Under the pieces are notes generated by a model. The model was not told the DNA's origin, ran no database searches, and was given only the letters and a program-made list of their open reading frames with translations. The position numbers and the translations under genes were made by a program. A stretch of 48,733 bases of DNA from Bacillota bacterium (GTDB taxonomy: Bacteria; Bacillota; Clostridia; Christensenellales; Aristaeellaceae): assembly GCA_023392515.1 (NCBI GenBank), contig JAEVYX010000077.1:1-48733 (forward strand), written 5' to 3'. This document shows, piece after piece, positions 7,683 to 16,450 of the stretch (its first letter is position 1; each line of letters starts with the position of its first letter).

Positions 7683-9863
7683 ATGGCAACCATAAAGGAT
7701 ATTGCAAAGGCCGCCGGCGTTTCCCAAGGCACAGTGTCCAACGTGCTCAACGGCAAAGGAAATGTGAGCAGCCGGAAGATCCACCTGGTGCAGGAAACAG
7801 CCAGGCGCCTGGGTTATGCTTTGAACCAGCGAGCACAGGTTTTAAGAAAAGGCTCCTCCAAAACATTGGCCGTTGTAGTGCCTGACCTATACAACCGCCA
7901 ATATGTGGATTTCTATGTCAGCTTCACCAATTACGCACAGGAGCAAGGGTATCAAGTGAACATATACCTGTCGGGGGATTCGCCTCAGGCGGAGCGGCAG
8001 GTCATTAGCCAAATCCACTCCAACATAACCGCCGGCGCGGCGGTGTTCACCAGCCTTGTCACCGGGGAAGATGCCTATCAAAATGCCGGTCTGGAAAAAG
8101 TGCTATATGTAGAGCGCAGCCCGGGATTCCCATGTCCGATGATTGGATTTGATATGGCAAGGATCGGGTTAGAGCTGGCTGCATTGGTGCTCAGACAGGG
8201 TTATAAAAATGTTGCATTGCTGACGGAGAACCCGGCGTTTTCTTCCCAGAAACAATTTCGTGAATCCTTCCAGAGCGGGCTTCAGAATGCCAATGTAACG
8301 CTGACCATGTATCATACGGACGAAGTACGCTGCCCCAACGATATCTTTCAAATCTTGGAAGCATCCCCTATGCCGGAAGCGATCTTCGTCACCAATTATG
8401 CCTTCGCCGTTACGGTGAACAACATCCGCAAGCACTTTTGCCCCAATGAGGACATGAAGATATACGGGCTTTCACCCGTATTCACCATGCCAGGGGGCGA
8501 GATTGAAAAATATGAATTGAATTACCGTTTGATGGGCAAGACCACCGCCCAGATGCTCATCGGCAGCCTGCAGGGAAAGGAGCTTCCTCCGGAAGGGCAC
8601 TTGCTTTCCGGCGACGGTTTACGCAGGTGGCTGCCATCAAAAAGAGAAAAGCAGACTGACAAGCTCACTGTCGTGACCCTGGAAAGCCCAAGTGCCAGAA
8701 TTTTAAAGGACATCTCCCAGCTGTATACCAAAGCCACCGGAATAGAAATCAATGTCGCAATCTATTCCTACGACGGATTGAACGAGATGCTGTCCAATGT
8801 AGAAAACACAGACTCCTTCGATGTAATCCGCATTGACAGCCGCAGACTTTCCTGGTATGCAGAAAAGGCTTTTGAGCCGCTTGAGGAGATCGATCCATCA
8901 ATCGGTTCGGTTTTTGAAACGTTTTTACCAGGCCTGTCCCAGGAGTATTCCCATTATAAAGGCATCCTCTATGCCCTTCCCAGTACGCCCAGTTCCCAGC
9001 TTCTGTTCTATCGCAAAGACTTGTTCGAAAATACCGCCTGGCGCCGCCAGTATGCCGAGCGCTACCAGCAGGAGCTGCTTCCGCCTTCCACTTTCCGGGA
9101 GTTCAATCGCATCGCCCGCTTCTTTACCCATAAGCTCAACCCCCTCTCTCCCGTTCCCTTCGGTTCAACCCTCACCTTGGGCAACAGTAACGTGGCCGGA
9201 AAGGAGTACCTCACCCGGTATTTCAGTCACAACAGCCCTTTGTATGACGGTGGCCATATCCAGCTCACCAGCCCCCAGGGAATAACCGCCATGCAGGAGC
9301 TATTGGAGGTAAAGGAATTCATCGGCGCAAATCCCTGTAGCACCTGGCAGCTTGCAGCCCGGGAGTTTGCAAAGGGAAACGTGGCCATGACGGTGATGTT
9401 CTCCAACTTTGCCTCCGCCATTGTGGGCACTGATTCTCAGGTGCTGGACAAGATTGGATACACATTGGTACCAGGAGGCAACCCCATGACTGGCGGCAGT
9501 GCGATCGGTGTGTGCCGCTATTCCAAACGAAAAGAGGAAGCCTTGCGCTTTATACGCTGGCTGTGCACCGAAGAGGTAGCTACCGCCATGACGCTGATGG
9601 GGACCATGTCCCCCTGCAAAAAAACATATGAAAATTATGAGGTCATGGATTTGTATCCATGGATGGTAATGGCCAAGGACAATTTTGCCCTTTCCCATAC
9701 GCGCTATGCCCCAGAGGGGGACAGCCGCCCCTTCGACGAACCGAAGTTCCTTGGCATACTGGGTATGGCCGTCCACACCGCCTATCATGGTATTATGTCG
9801 GCTGAGGATGCCTTGCGCTTTGCCCAGTCCACCTTTGAAAAGACATATGGAACGGAAATTTGA
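7683..9863 (+). CDS. LacI-family regulator fused to an extracellular-type solute-binding domain
   Basis: A 726-residue chimera. Residues 1-50 are a LacI helix-turn-helix (ATIKDIAKAAGVSQGTVSNV). Residues 60-320 are a complete type-I periplasmic-binding-like sensor (TLAVVVPDLYN near the start). Residues 325-726 match an ABC sugar-binding protein (type II fold): KLTVVTLES, SQLLFYRKDLF, FAKGNVAMTVMFSNFAS and EEALRFIRWLC are its landmarks. There is no signal peptide or membrane segment, so the binding-protein half must work in the cytoplasm. The ATG at 7683 has GAGGTG six bases upstream; an ATG at 7665 would sit at the transcription start. It is read divergently from importer operon 1 and probably controls it. 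Two ligand domains imply two inputs, possibly an imported sugar and a metabolite of it. Confidence 0.88.
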   Translation: MATIKDIAKAAGVSQGTVSNVLNGKGNVSSRKIHLVQETARRLGYALNQRAQVLRKGSSKTLAVVVPDLYNRQYVDFYVSFTNYAQEQGYQVNIYLSGDSPQAERQVISQIHSNITAGAAVFTSLVTGEDAYQNAGLEKVLYVERSPGFPCPMIGFDMARIGLELAALVLRQGYKNVALLTENPAFSSQKQFRESFQSGLQNANVTLTMYHTDEVRCPNDIFQILEASPMPEAIFVTNYAFAVTVNNIRKHFCPNEDMKIYGLSPVFTMPGGEIEKYELNYRLMGKTTAQMLIGSLQGKELPPEGHLLSGDGLRRWLPSKREKQTDKLTVVTLESPSARILKDISQLYTKATGIEINVAIYSYDGLNEMLSNVENTDSFDVIRIDSRRLSWYAEKAFEPLEEIDPSIGSVFETFLPGLSQEYSHYKGILYALPSTPSSQLLFYRKDLFENTAWRRQYAERYQQELLPPSTFREFNRIARFFTHKLNPLSPVPFGSTLTLGNSNVAGKEYLTRYFSHNSPLYDGGHIQLTSPQGITAMQELLEVKEFIGANPCSTWQLAAREFAKGNVAMTVMFSNFASAIVGTDSQVLDKIGYTLVPGGNPMTGGSAIGVCRYSKRKEEALRFIRWLCTEEVATAMTLMGTMSPCKKTYENYEVMDLYPWMVMAKDNFALSHTRYAPEGDSRPFDEPKFLGILGMAVHTAYHGIMSAEDALRFAQSTFEKTYGTEI

Positions 9864-9997
9864 GCCTGACAGAGCCATTCTATCAAAGACAATTTTCCGG
9901 AATGCTTTACGGTTTTCCTGATATCTGATGCGGTTTCAAAATCGCAGCGTTACCCAATACGATACAAGTTTTTCTATCAGAAACTGGAGGGGTTATT

Positions 9998-11368
9998 ATG
10001 AGTGAGCGAATAATTTCATGTGATGTAGCCGTTATTGGTGCAGGCCCCGGCGGCGTTACAGCCGCACTGGCCGCGGCCAGGGAGGGCGCCAAAGTTGTAC
10101 TGGCTGAGCGAAACGGACATATCGGCGGCAATCTGGTAATGGGCTTGCCACTATTGGGATACCTGGACCAAAACGGAAACCAAATCATCGGCGGCATGGC
10201 GCAGGAATTTGTGGATGATCTTGTCCGGGCTGGGCATTGCTATGGGCACAGTCGCTGCCCAATGCACAACTCCATCACCATCCTTCATCCCGAAATGTTA
10301 AAGCTGCTTCTGTTTCAAAAATGCAGGGAAGCCGGCGTACGGCTATTGCTGCACAGTGAACTGACGGATGCCCATGTGGAAGGCGGCAAGCTTACCCGCG
10401 TCACAATGACGGGAAAGGGTATGCATACAACAATCGAGGCCGATGTTTTTATTGATGCCACAGGCGACGGCGATCTCGGTTATCTGTGCGGCGCAGCCTA
10501 TGAAAAAGGTGCCGTCGGTACAGGTGTTCTGCAGCCACCCACAGTCATGTTTTCTTTGATCGGCGTGGAGGAAGAAAAATTCTTTGCTTTTCTGGATGCA
10601 CATCCCGAGAACATGAAGCAATTGGACAGTGTGATTGTAGGCCCGGGGTACAATACAGCGTTGTGGCGCAGCACACCGAACCATGTGTTCGTGGGCATGC
10701 AATCCTATCTCGAACAATTGCGACGTGAGCATAACCTGCCGGTGCTAAGGGAAAACATCATCTACATCAATTCCACCCTCCCCGGCAAAGTGTTCGTGAA
10801 CACGGTCCGGGTTCCCGGCTGCGACGGCAGTGATATCGACAGCTTGACACAGGGCGAGATTGATGGGCATTTGCAAATCCCAGGAATCGTGGACATGTTC
10901 AAGCATTATGTGCCTGGTTTTGAGAACTGCCATCTGGATGGCATCAGTTCCGCCATCGGCATCCGGGAATCCCGCCGCTTTGCAGGCATTGATACCCTTC
11001 GGATTGACCGGGTTTTAAGCGGAGCAATTCCATGCGATACCATTGCCCTGGGCGGCTATAAGGTTGACATCCACAACGGCGAGGGCAAGGGTACGATTTT
11101 GAAAGAGGTCAAAAAGCCCTATGGAATCGGCATGGGCTGCCTGATAAGCCGGGAAATTGATGGACTTCTGTTTAGTGGGCGCTGCATTTCCATGGATTCT
11201 GAATCCCTTGGCTCCCAGCGGATTATGCCAACCTGTATGGCAGTGGGTGAGGCAGCCGGCATATTGGCGGCAAAGGCATCTCAGGGAAGCACTTCTCCCC
11301 GGGATGTACAGGCAAAAGACGTCCAGAAGGAATTACTAAGCCACGGCGCCATTTTAAATCTATCCTAA
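9998..11368 (+). CDS. FAD-dependent oxidoreductase (FAD_oxidored, PF12831-like)
   Basis: A 456-residue cytoplasmic flavoprotein. The FAD-binding Rossmann motif VIGAGPGGVTAALAAAREG lies at residues 12-30. It is followed by DATGDGDLGYLCGAAYEKG, IGIRESRRFAG and the C-terminal SGRCISMDSESLGSQRIMPT, the ordinary landmarks of this family. It is shorter than the 623-residue paralogue because it lacks the discoidin-like tail. The ATG at 9998 has GGAGGGG five bases upstream. It follows the LacI-SBP fusion by 134 bases with no obvious terminator, so co-transcription is possible. The reaction is unknown. Related genes are often found in carbohydrate loci, and the setting suggests oxidation of a sugar-derived compound. 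Confidence 0.85.
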   Translation: MSERIISCDVAVIGAGPGGVTAALAAAREGAKVVLAERNGHIGGNLVMGLPLLGYLDQNGNQIIGGMAQEFVDDLVRAGHCYGHSRCPMHNSITILHPEMLKLLLFQKCREAGVRLLLHSELTDAHVEGGKLTRVTMTGKGMHTTIEADVFIDATGDGDLGYLCGAAYEKGAVGTGVLQPPTVMFSLIGVEEEKFFAFLDAHPENMKQLDSVIVGPGYNTALWRSTPNHVFVGMQSYLEQLRREHNLPVLRENIIYINSTLPGKVFVNTVRVPGCDGSDIDSLTQGEIDGHLQIPGIVDMFKHYVPGFENCHLDGISSAIGIRESRRFAGIDTLRIDRVLSGAIPCDTIALGGYKVDIHNGEGKGTILKEVKKPYGIGMGCLISREIDGLLFSGRCISMDSESLGSQRIMPTCMAVGEAAGILAAKASQGSTSPRDVQAKDVQKELLSHGAILNLS

Positions 11369-11395
11369 CAAGGATTATGTCGCAGATGCCGCGCC

Positions 11396-11422
11396 TTGAT
11401 TGAAGAAGCGACATTTTATACT
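11396..11422 (+). promoter_or_regulatory. Possible promoter of the nucleotidyltransferase gene
   Basis: TTGATT (11396-11401) and TATACT (11417-11422) are separated by only 15 bases, which is suboptimal. The gene starts 70 bases further on. This could let the nucleotidyltransferase be expressed separately from the flavoprotein. Confidence 0.3.
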
Positions 11423-11491
11423 CCGCTTACCAAGCTAGGGGCGTGCTTGCTTGATAAGCCGCAGCTTGCATTTGCTCACGGAGGTACGATT

Positions 11492-12313
11492 ATGGTGGAA
11501 AACATACTGGACAAAATCGTAAAGGCACTGTATACGCTGCCGTTTATCGAAGGAATCGTTTTGGGCGGTTCAAGGGCAACGAAAACGGCCGCAAAGGATT
11601 CGGATATCGATATCGGCATTTACTATCATTTGCAAGAGATCGACTATGATAAAATAAACGCTTTGGCCCAGCAGTTGGATGATGAACACCGGCAAAATTT
11701 GATCTGCAAAGAGGGCGGATGGGGGAACTGGGTAAACTGCGGCGGATGGCTTATCATGGATGGCATTCCCGTGGATTTGGTTCTGCGTGACATTAGCAGA
11801 GTGCGTTCCGTTCTGCAGGAGTGTGATACCGGCCATATCACCTGTAACTATCAGCCGGGTCATCCGCATGCGTATCTAAACATCATGTATCGCGGCGAAT
11901 TGGCATCATGCGAAATTTTATACGCCAAAACGGACGAATTCAGAGCGCTGAAACAGAAGGCAGAAGAATACCCGGAAGAGCAGCGAAAAGCATTGCTGAA
12001 CTTGTTCTTGTTTGAATCAGATTTTTCTTGTATGCTCGCCGAAAAATACGCGGAGAAGGGCGACGCTTATTATGTGTCGGGTCATTTGTTCCGCTCCACA
12101 TCAGCCCTCAATCAAGTTTTATTCGCCGTAAATAAAAAGTATTGCCTCAATGAGAAAAAGGCAATTTATCGGATTGACACATTTTCCATAAAGCCCAGTA
12201 GCTACAGCCAGCGCGTCAACCATATTTTTATTGCCGCGGGGCATTCCCTCGCAACAGCTTCCCATGAACTACGCGAGCTATGCAATGAAGTGAAAGAACT
12301 GTGCAGTGAATGA
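11492..12313 (+). CDS. Nucleotidyltransferase domain protein (DUF4037-like C-terminus)
   Basis: A 273-residue protein of the DNA polymerase-beta-like nucleotidyltransferase superfamily. The N-terminus shows VLGGSRATKTAAKDSDIDIG (about residues 20-39), the GS-x(n)-D-x-D pattern with D-S-D-I-D metal ligands, and the third acid is probably in IPVDLVLRD. The helical C-terminal half resembles the small-molecule-modifying members, for example aminoglycoside-type or DUF4037 proteins, but the nucleotide acceptor cannot be named. The ATG at 11492 has GGAGGT six bases upstream; an earlier in-frame TTG at 11396 lacks a ribosome site. It ends at the shared 20-bp inverted-repeat terminator and is probably unrelated to sugar uptake. 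Confidence 0.75.
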   Translation: MVENILDKIVKALYTLPFIEGIVLGGSRATKTAAKDSDIDIGIYYHLQEIDYDKINALAQQLDDEHRQNLICKEGGWGNWVNCGGWLIMDGIPVDLVLRDISRVRSVLQECDTGHITCNYQPGHPHAYLNIMYRGELASCEILYAKTDEFRALKQKAEEYPEEQRKALLNLFLFESDFSCMLAEKYAEKGDAYYVSGHLFRSTSALNQVLFAVNKKYCLNEKKAIYRIDTFSIKPSSYSQRVNHIFIAAGHSLATASHELRELCNEVKELCSE

Positions 12314-12372
12314 CCAAATCCCAGTTTTGACACATGAGCATTTCCTTATTCCAGCTGCCGAGGCAGCGAAAG

Positions 12373-12440
12373 GGCAAATAGAAAACCCCTCCCTTGCCAC
12401 GGTGTAGGACCGCTGCCAATGGAGGGGTTTTCTATTTGCC
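12373..12440. terminator. Bidirectional terminator with a perfect 20-bp inverted repeat
   Basis: The arm from 12373 to 12392 (GGCAAATAGAAAACCCCTCC) is exactly complementary to 12421-12440, with a 28-base loop that contains a small CGGT/ACCG stem. A T-run follows on the plus strand (12444-12451). It separates two convergent genes and would end both transcripts. Confidence 0.85.
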
Positions 12441-12466
12441 ATTTGTTTTTTAATGATTGCCGTGCC

Positions 12467-13759
12467 TCACCTGAGCAGCATATCCATGGATACACCTTCT
12501 GCCTCAGGCAGGGACACACCCAGAAGTTTGGCAAAGGTAGGGGCTTGGTCGACGAGCCTTCCCGTTTCCAGTTTCACGTTTTCCCTAAAATCCGGCCCCT
12601 TGCAAAGGAAAACAGGCTGAGGGCCCTTTCCGGGCAGATGCCCATGGGTGGCACGGCCATAGCGGTAATCGGTTGCGTCGAAAGAGGTTACCAGCGGGCG
12701 GATGCAAGAGTCGCCAAAGCTGGTATAGCCGTCCGTTTCGAGCACAAAAGAGAAATCGCCGCTCAGATGTTCCTTTTCGTTGATCTCTTCCGTTGTGAAC
12801 ACTTGAGAGAAGCCATAAACGCCCTCGTCGCACAGTTCTTTCAGGAAGGATGCCACCCGGCCGTGCAGCTTGGCATCCTTCGGGTCTTTCAAGAAAACCA
12901 ATACCGACAGTCCGCCGGACAGGCACCATACATCCCAGTCCTTCAGGCTGCCATCGTCATTCAAGCGGATGAATCCACGCTCGGTCAATAGTACATTCAA
13001 ATTGACGATGCGCTTAATCTCCAGCTGGCCATGGTCGCTGGTCAATACCAGATTGGTCTGATCCAGCATGCCTGCGTCCCGGACGGCGTCCATTATTTCA
13101 CCAATCCACTGGTCCGTTTCCTCCACACCCAGCTGCACTCTGTCATTGAAAAGGCCGGTCTGATGGCGGTAAGCATCGATATTGGCCGGATGCAGGAACA
13201 GCACATCCGGTTTATACTCCCGGATGATATCGCAAGAGCAGCTGATGATGAAGCGCTCCGTGGGCGGGTGCTGACGGATTCTGTTGTTCCCAATGTGCCT
13301 TTCCACAATGGGCAGCATCCGCTCATCCGAGCCCATACGGGCATACGCTGCGCGCGGCGTATCAGAAGGGGACTGGGTCCAGTATTCGTCAATCAAGTAA
13401 TCAATGGCGGGATGATTACCCGTTACAGGCCAAAATACCGCCGATGTTGTATAACCGGCAGCCTTCGCCTCAAAAAAGATATCATCCTTGCAGCGGTTCC
13501 ATTTGCGGTCCCACAGCCAGGGCAGAGGCGATACGCCAGGGAGAAATTCCAGGTTTCCGCACACACCGTGTTTGTTGGGATATACGCCGGTAGACATCGT
13601 GGTATGGCAGGGGTATGTAATTGTGGGATAAACAGATCGCATCCTGCTTACCTCGCAGCCGCCGGCCAGGTATTTGCGATAGTTGGGCAGTGTTTTCAGG
13701 TGTTCCAAATCTTCGGTTACCATCGCGTCAGCTGAAAACACAATCAGCTTTTTCTTCAT
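12467..13759 (-). CDS. Alkaline-phosphatase-superfamily phosphodiesterase / nucleotide pyrophosphatase-like protein
   Basis: A 430-residue cytoplasmic hydrolase of the type-I phosphodiesterase/nucleotide pyrophosphatase (NPP) family. The expected metal site can be followed: D11 in VFSADAM, the nucleophile T48 in YPTITYPCH, then HPANIDAYRH, LTSDHGQ and RATHGH near the C-terminus. NPP relatives cleave phosphodiesters or pyrophosphates such as nucleotide sugars and glycerophosphodiesters. No signal peptide is present, so an imported substrate is implied. The ATG at 13759 has GGAG ten bases upstream. It is the last gene of the long importer operon, 18 bases after the FGGY kinase. The substrate is inferred, and a sugar or polyol phosphodiester would fit. 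Confidence 0.85.
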   Translation of the reverse strand: MKKKLIVFSADAMVTEDLEHLKTLPNYRKYLAGGCEVSRMRSVYPTITYPCHTTMSTGVYPNKHGVCGNLEFLPGVSPLPWLWDRKWNRCKDDIFFEAKAAGYTTSAVFWPVTGNHPAIDYLIDEYWTQSPSDTPRAAYARMGSDERMLPIVERHIGNNRIRQHPPTERFIISCSCDIIREYKPDVLFLHPANIDAYRHQTGLFNDRVQLGVEETDQWIGEIMDAVRDAGMLDQTNLVLTSDHGQLEIKRIVNLNVLLTERGFIRLNDDGSLKDWDVWCLSGGLSVLVFLKDPKDAKLHGRVASFLKELCDEGVYGFSQVFTTEEINEKEHLSGDFSFVLETDGYTSFGDSCIRPLVTSFDATDYRYGRATHGHLPGKGPQPVFLCKGPDFRENVKLETGRLVDQAPTFAKLLGVSLPEAEGVSMDMLLR

Positions 13760-13777
13760 CTGCGCTCGTCTCCAATA

Positions 13778-15376
13778 TTATTGCTGTATTTGTTCAAACA
13801 CCGTAGAAAGGGCTCGGTAACGCTTATACAGAGCTTCGTAGGCCTCGGCCTGATTCGGTTTGTAGATTATATCTACCGGAGCGGCCATGCGCCGGATACA
13901 CTCATTAAGGCCCTCGCCCGAAGCCGCCGCTCCCATGATGGCGCTGCCCAGCGCGCTGGCCTGAGAGCTTTGACACACGCCGATTTCCTTGCCGCAAACA
14001 TCAGCCAATACCTGCATCAGGAAAGGATTCTTCCGAGGAATCCCGCCGGTGGCAAAGACACGCTTGACCGGCACGCCTGCCTCCTGAAAGCTGTCGATGA
14101 TACGCCGCGCACCAAAGCAGGAGGCTTCCACAACCGCACGGTAGAGATCCGCAGGTGTGGTTTTAAGGGTTGCACCCACCAACACGCCCCGCAGATCGGG
14201 GCGCATCAAGGGCGACCGCACACCGTTGAGCCAGTCCAGCGCAATCAGGCCGGATTCTCCGGGACGCATAAGCGCCGCCTTTCTGGATAGCAGTGTATGA
14301 ACGCTCTCGCCGGTATCATCCGCTTCCGCTTGTACCCGCGCGGGCACGCACTGCCTTACGAACCAATCCAATCCATCCCCAAGGCAGGATTGACCGCCTT
14401 CGTAGCCGTACAATCCAGGAACATGGGCCTCATAAGCCACCGAATAAATCCCGGGGATGCCCATCTGAACGTTATCATTCATCAGATAACATGCACTGGT
14501 TCCCAGCACAGCCACCATATCACCCGCGCGATCAGCACCGCACCCCACCACGGAAGCATGAGAGTCGATCAGTGGAACTGCCACCGGCGTTCCTGGCGGC
14601 AGAGTTAATTCGTCAGCAATCTTTGGTGTCAAATAGCCTGCCACGCCATCCAGGGGCAGCAGTTTACCCAACAGCCTGGATGTGACCGGCTCTATGCCAG
14701 GCGATACCGCCCGCCAATAATCGTCGCTGGGATAACCAGCCGGGGGCCGGTAATAGCCATTACAGCTCGCCATGCTCAAGCTCCGGCAATTCCTGCCCGT
14801 CAGGTACCATGCCAGCCAGTCGCCCATTTCCAAATACCAGTGGCAGGCACTCCATACTGCCGGGTCCATTTCCGCCGTTTCCAAGGCTTTGGGCAGCAAT
14901 AGTTCGCACTGAATGCCGCCGCCGCAAAAGTTAAGCCATGGTTCATTTCGTTCCTGGGCCGTTTTGAGCATTCGTCTGGCCTGGGGGTCACCGCCGTGAT
15001 GCTTCCATAGCTTCAGGTAGGCATGGGGATGGCCGGCCCATTCAGGCAGCAGGCACAGGGGCGTACCTTCAGCGTTCACCGGCATGACGGTGGCGGAGGT
15101 ACAATCCAGCCCAATTCCGGCCACATCATAGCCGGTGATACCAGCATCCCGTATAATTTGAGGGACCACCGAACGCAATCCGTCCACATAATCCTGCGGG
15201 TGAGCCAGCGCAAAGCCCTCTGGCAGCTTCATACCATTTGGAAGTGCTTTATCCATTACGCCATGAGGATACTCGGATACTGCCGTTGCCAGTTCCCTGC
15301 CCGTTTCTATATCTACCAGCAGAGCCCGCACCGACAGCGTGCCAAAATCAAGCCCGATCGCATAGCGTTTCAGCAA
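13778..15376 (-). CDS. araB: Ribulokinase-type FGGY carbohydrate kinase
   Basis: A 532-residue kinase that would phosphorylate a ketopentose with ATP, typically L-ribulose to L-ribulose-5-phosphate. Key segments follow AraB: AIGLDFGTLSVRALLVD (6-22), GIGLDCTSATVMPV (about 87-100), PEWAGHPHAYLKLWK, LLGTSAC-like VLGTSACYLM and the ATP-binding FATGGIPRKNPF. AraB enzymes accept several 2-ketopentoses, so the true substrate may be D-ribulose or a related ketose. The start is a TTG at 15376 with GGAGG seven bases upstream, and it overlaps the dehydrogenase gene by seven bases, which implies coupled translation. No isomerase AraA or 4-epimerase AraD is present, so the substrate is probably supplied by the neighbouring dehydrogenase rather than from arabinose. 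Confidence 0.87.
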   Translation of the reverse strand: MLKRYAIGLDFGTLSVRALLVDIETGRELATAVSEYPHGVMDKALPNGMKLPEGFALAHPQDYVDGLRSVVPQIIRDAGITGYDVAGIGLDCTSATVMPVNAEGTPLCLLPEWAGHPHAYLKLWKHHGGDPQARRMLKTAQERNEPWLNFCGGGIQCELLLPKALETAEMDPAVWSACHWYLEMGDWLAWYLTGRNCRSLSMASCNGYYRPPAGYPSDDYWRAVSPGIEPVTSRLLGKLLPLDGVAGYLTPKIADELTLPPGTPVAVPLIDSHASVVGCGADRAGDMVAVLGTSACYLMNDNVQMGIPGIYSVAYEAHVPGLYGYEGGQSCLGDGLDWFVRQCVPARVQAEADDTGESVHTLLSRKAALMRPGESGLIALDWLNGVRSPLMRPDLRGVLVGATLKTTPADLYRAVVEASCFGARRIIDSFQEAGVPVKRVFATGGIPRKNPFLMQVLADVCGKEIGVCQSSQASALGSAIMGAAASGEGLNECIRRMAAPVDIIYKPNQAEAYEALYKRYRALSTVFEQIQQ

Positions 15377-16428
15377 GCTTCTCCCTCCAGCCCCATGACA
15401 TACAACACCTTGCAGAAAAAAGTCTTTCTCGCTGCCATCATCTCAAGCGGCTTGATTCCGTCTTCCAGCGGGAAACGGTGGGAGATCAGTTGGCCGAACC
15501 AATCCTGATCCTGTGTCAGCATATGCACCACAGTTTCCCAGTCGTCCCGGATGCCCTGCAAATGATCGGAATTCCAGGTGCCGCTCAGCGTGATCTCACG
15601 CCGGAGAATTGACGAATACGCCGTCTTGGATAGATGGATATCCCCGCCGGGATTGCCCATCGCCACCAGGCGGCCATGATTCTTCAACGCGCCAATGCAC
15701 GCCTCCAAACCCCCAGAGGAACCGGTACCCTCAATAATCACGTCCAGCTGGCGGCCCAGCAACCGTTCTACCTCAGCACCGATAGGCCCCTTAGCCGCAT
15801 CCAGGGTGCATTCATTGCCCATCTTTTTGGAGAACGCGATCTTTTCCGGGTCGATATCCCACGCAATAACCTGAGACGCACCTGCCAGCTTCGCCAGCCG
15901 GGTAAGAATCAAACCGATAGGGCCCATTCCGGCCACACCAACGGAATCTCCCACCTGCACCATGCCCCGTTTGATGGCATGCAGCGCCACCGCCACAGGT
16001 TCGCACATGGCAGCAATTTCCAGCGGCAGGTTTTCAGGCAGCGGTACCAGATTCCACTGAGGAACTACAACATACTCCGAAAAGCCGCCGTCCCGGCGAG
16101 AACCAAAATAATCATAATGACGGCAGAGATTGTAGCGGCCCGCCTGGCAGTCATCGCAATGGCCGCAAGGAAGCATGGGAAAGACCGTCACCGGATCGCC
16201 TTCGTGTATTTTTCCGACACCGGGACCCATCTTCGCAACCGTACCCGCAAACTCGTGCCCCGGCACAAGCGGATAATGATAGGCGCTTCCATACAGGATG
16301 CGCCCAATATCTGAACCACACACACCGCAGGCATGGATCTTCACCAATACCTCTCCCTCTCCAGGGACAGGAACAGGACGCTCCCGCACACACATTGTGG
16401 CATTATTCTCCAATACTAATGCCTTCAT
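15370..16428 (-). CDS. Zinc-dependent medium-chain dehydrogenase, galactitol-1-phosphate/polyol dehydrogenase type
   Basis: A 352-residue NAD(P)-dependent dehydrogenase. The catalytic zinc site is C37 (ACGVCGSD), H58-E59 (GHEF) and E143 (CEP). The structural zinc site is C88, C91, C94 and C102. The nucleotide-binding turn is GMGPIG (167-172). YDYFGSRRDGGFSEY and SILRREITLSGTW are very like GatD, galactitol-1-phosphate 5-dehydrogenase. It should oxidise a polyol or polyol phosphate to a ketose. The ATG at 16428 has GAGAGG seven bases upstream. It lies between the DeoR regulator and the FGGY kinase, which overlaps its end; dehydrogenase then kinase suggests polyol to ketose to ketose phosphate. 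The exact polyol is not readable from sequence. Confidence 0.87.
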   Translation of the reverse strand: MKALVLENNATMCVRERPVPVPGEGEVLVKIHACGVCGSDIGRILYGSAYHYPLVPGHEFAGTVAKMGPGVGKIHEGDPVTVFPMLPCGHCDDCQAGRYNLCRHYDYFGSRRDGGFSEYVVVPQWNLVPLPENLPLEIAAMCEPVAVALHAIKRGMVQVGDSVGVAGMGPIGLILTRLAKLAGASQVIAWDIDPEKIAFSKKMGNECTLDAAKGPIGAEVERLLGRQLDVIIEGTGSSGGLEACIGALKNHGRLVAMGNPGGDIHLSKTAYSSILRREITLSGTWNSDHLQGIRDDWETVVHMLTQDQDWFGQLISHRFPLEDGIKPLEMMAARKTFFCKVLYVMGLEGEAC

Positions 16429-16450
16429 AAAGGTTCCTCTCTGCGGCGCA

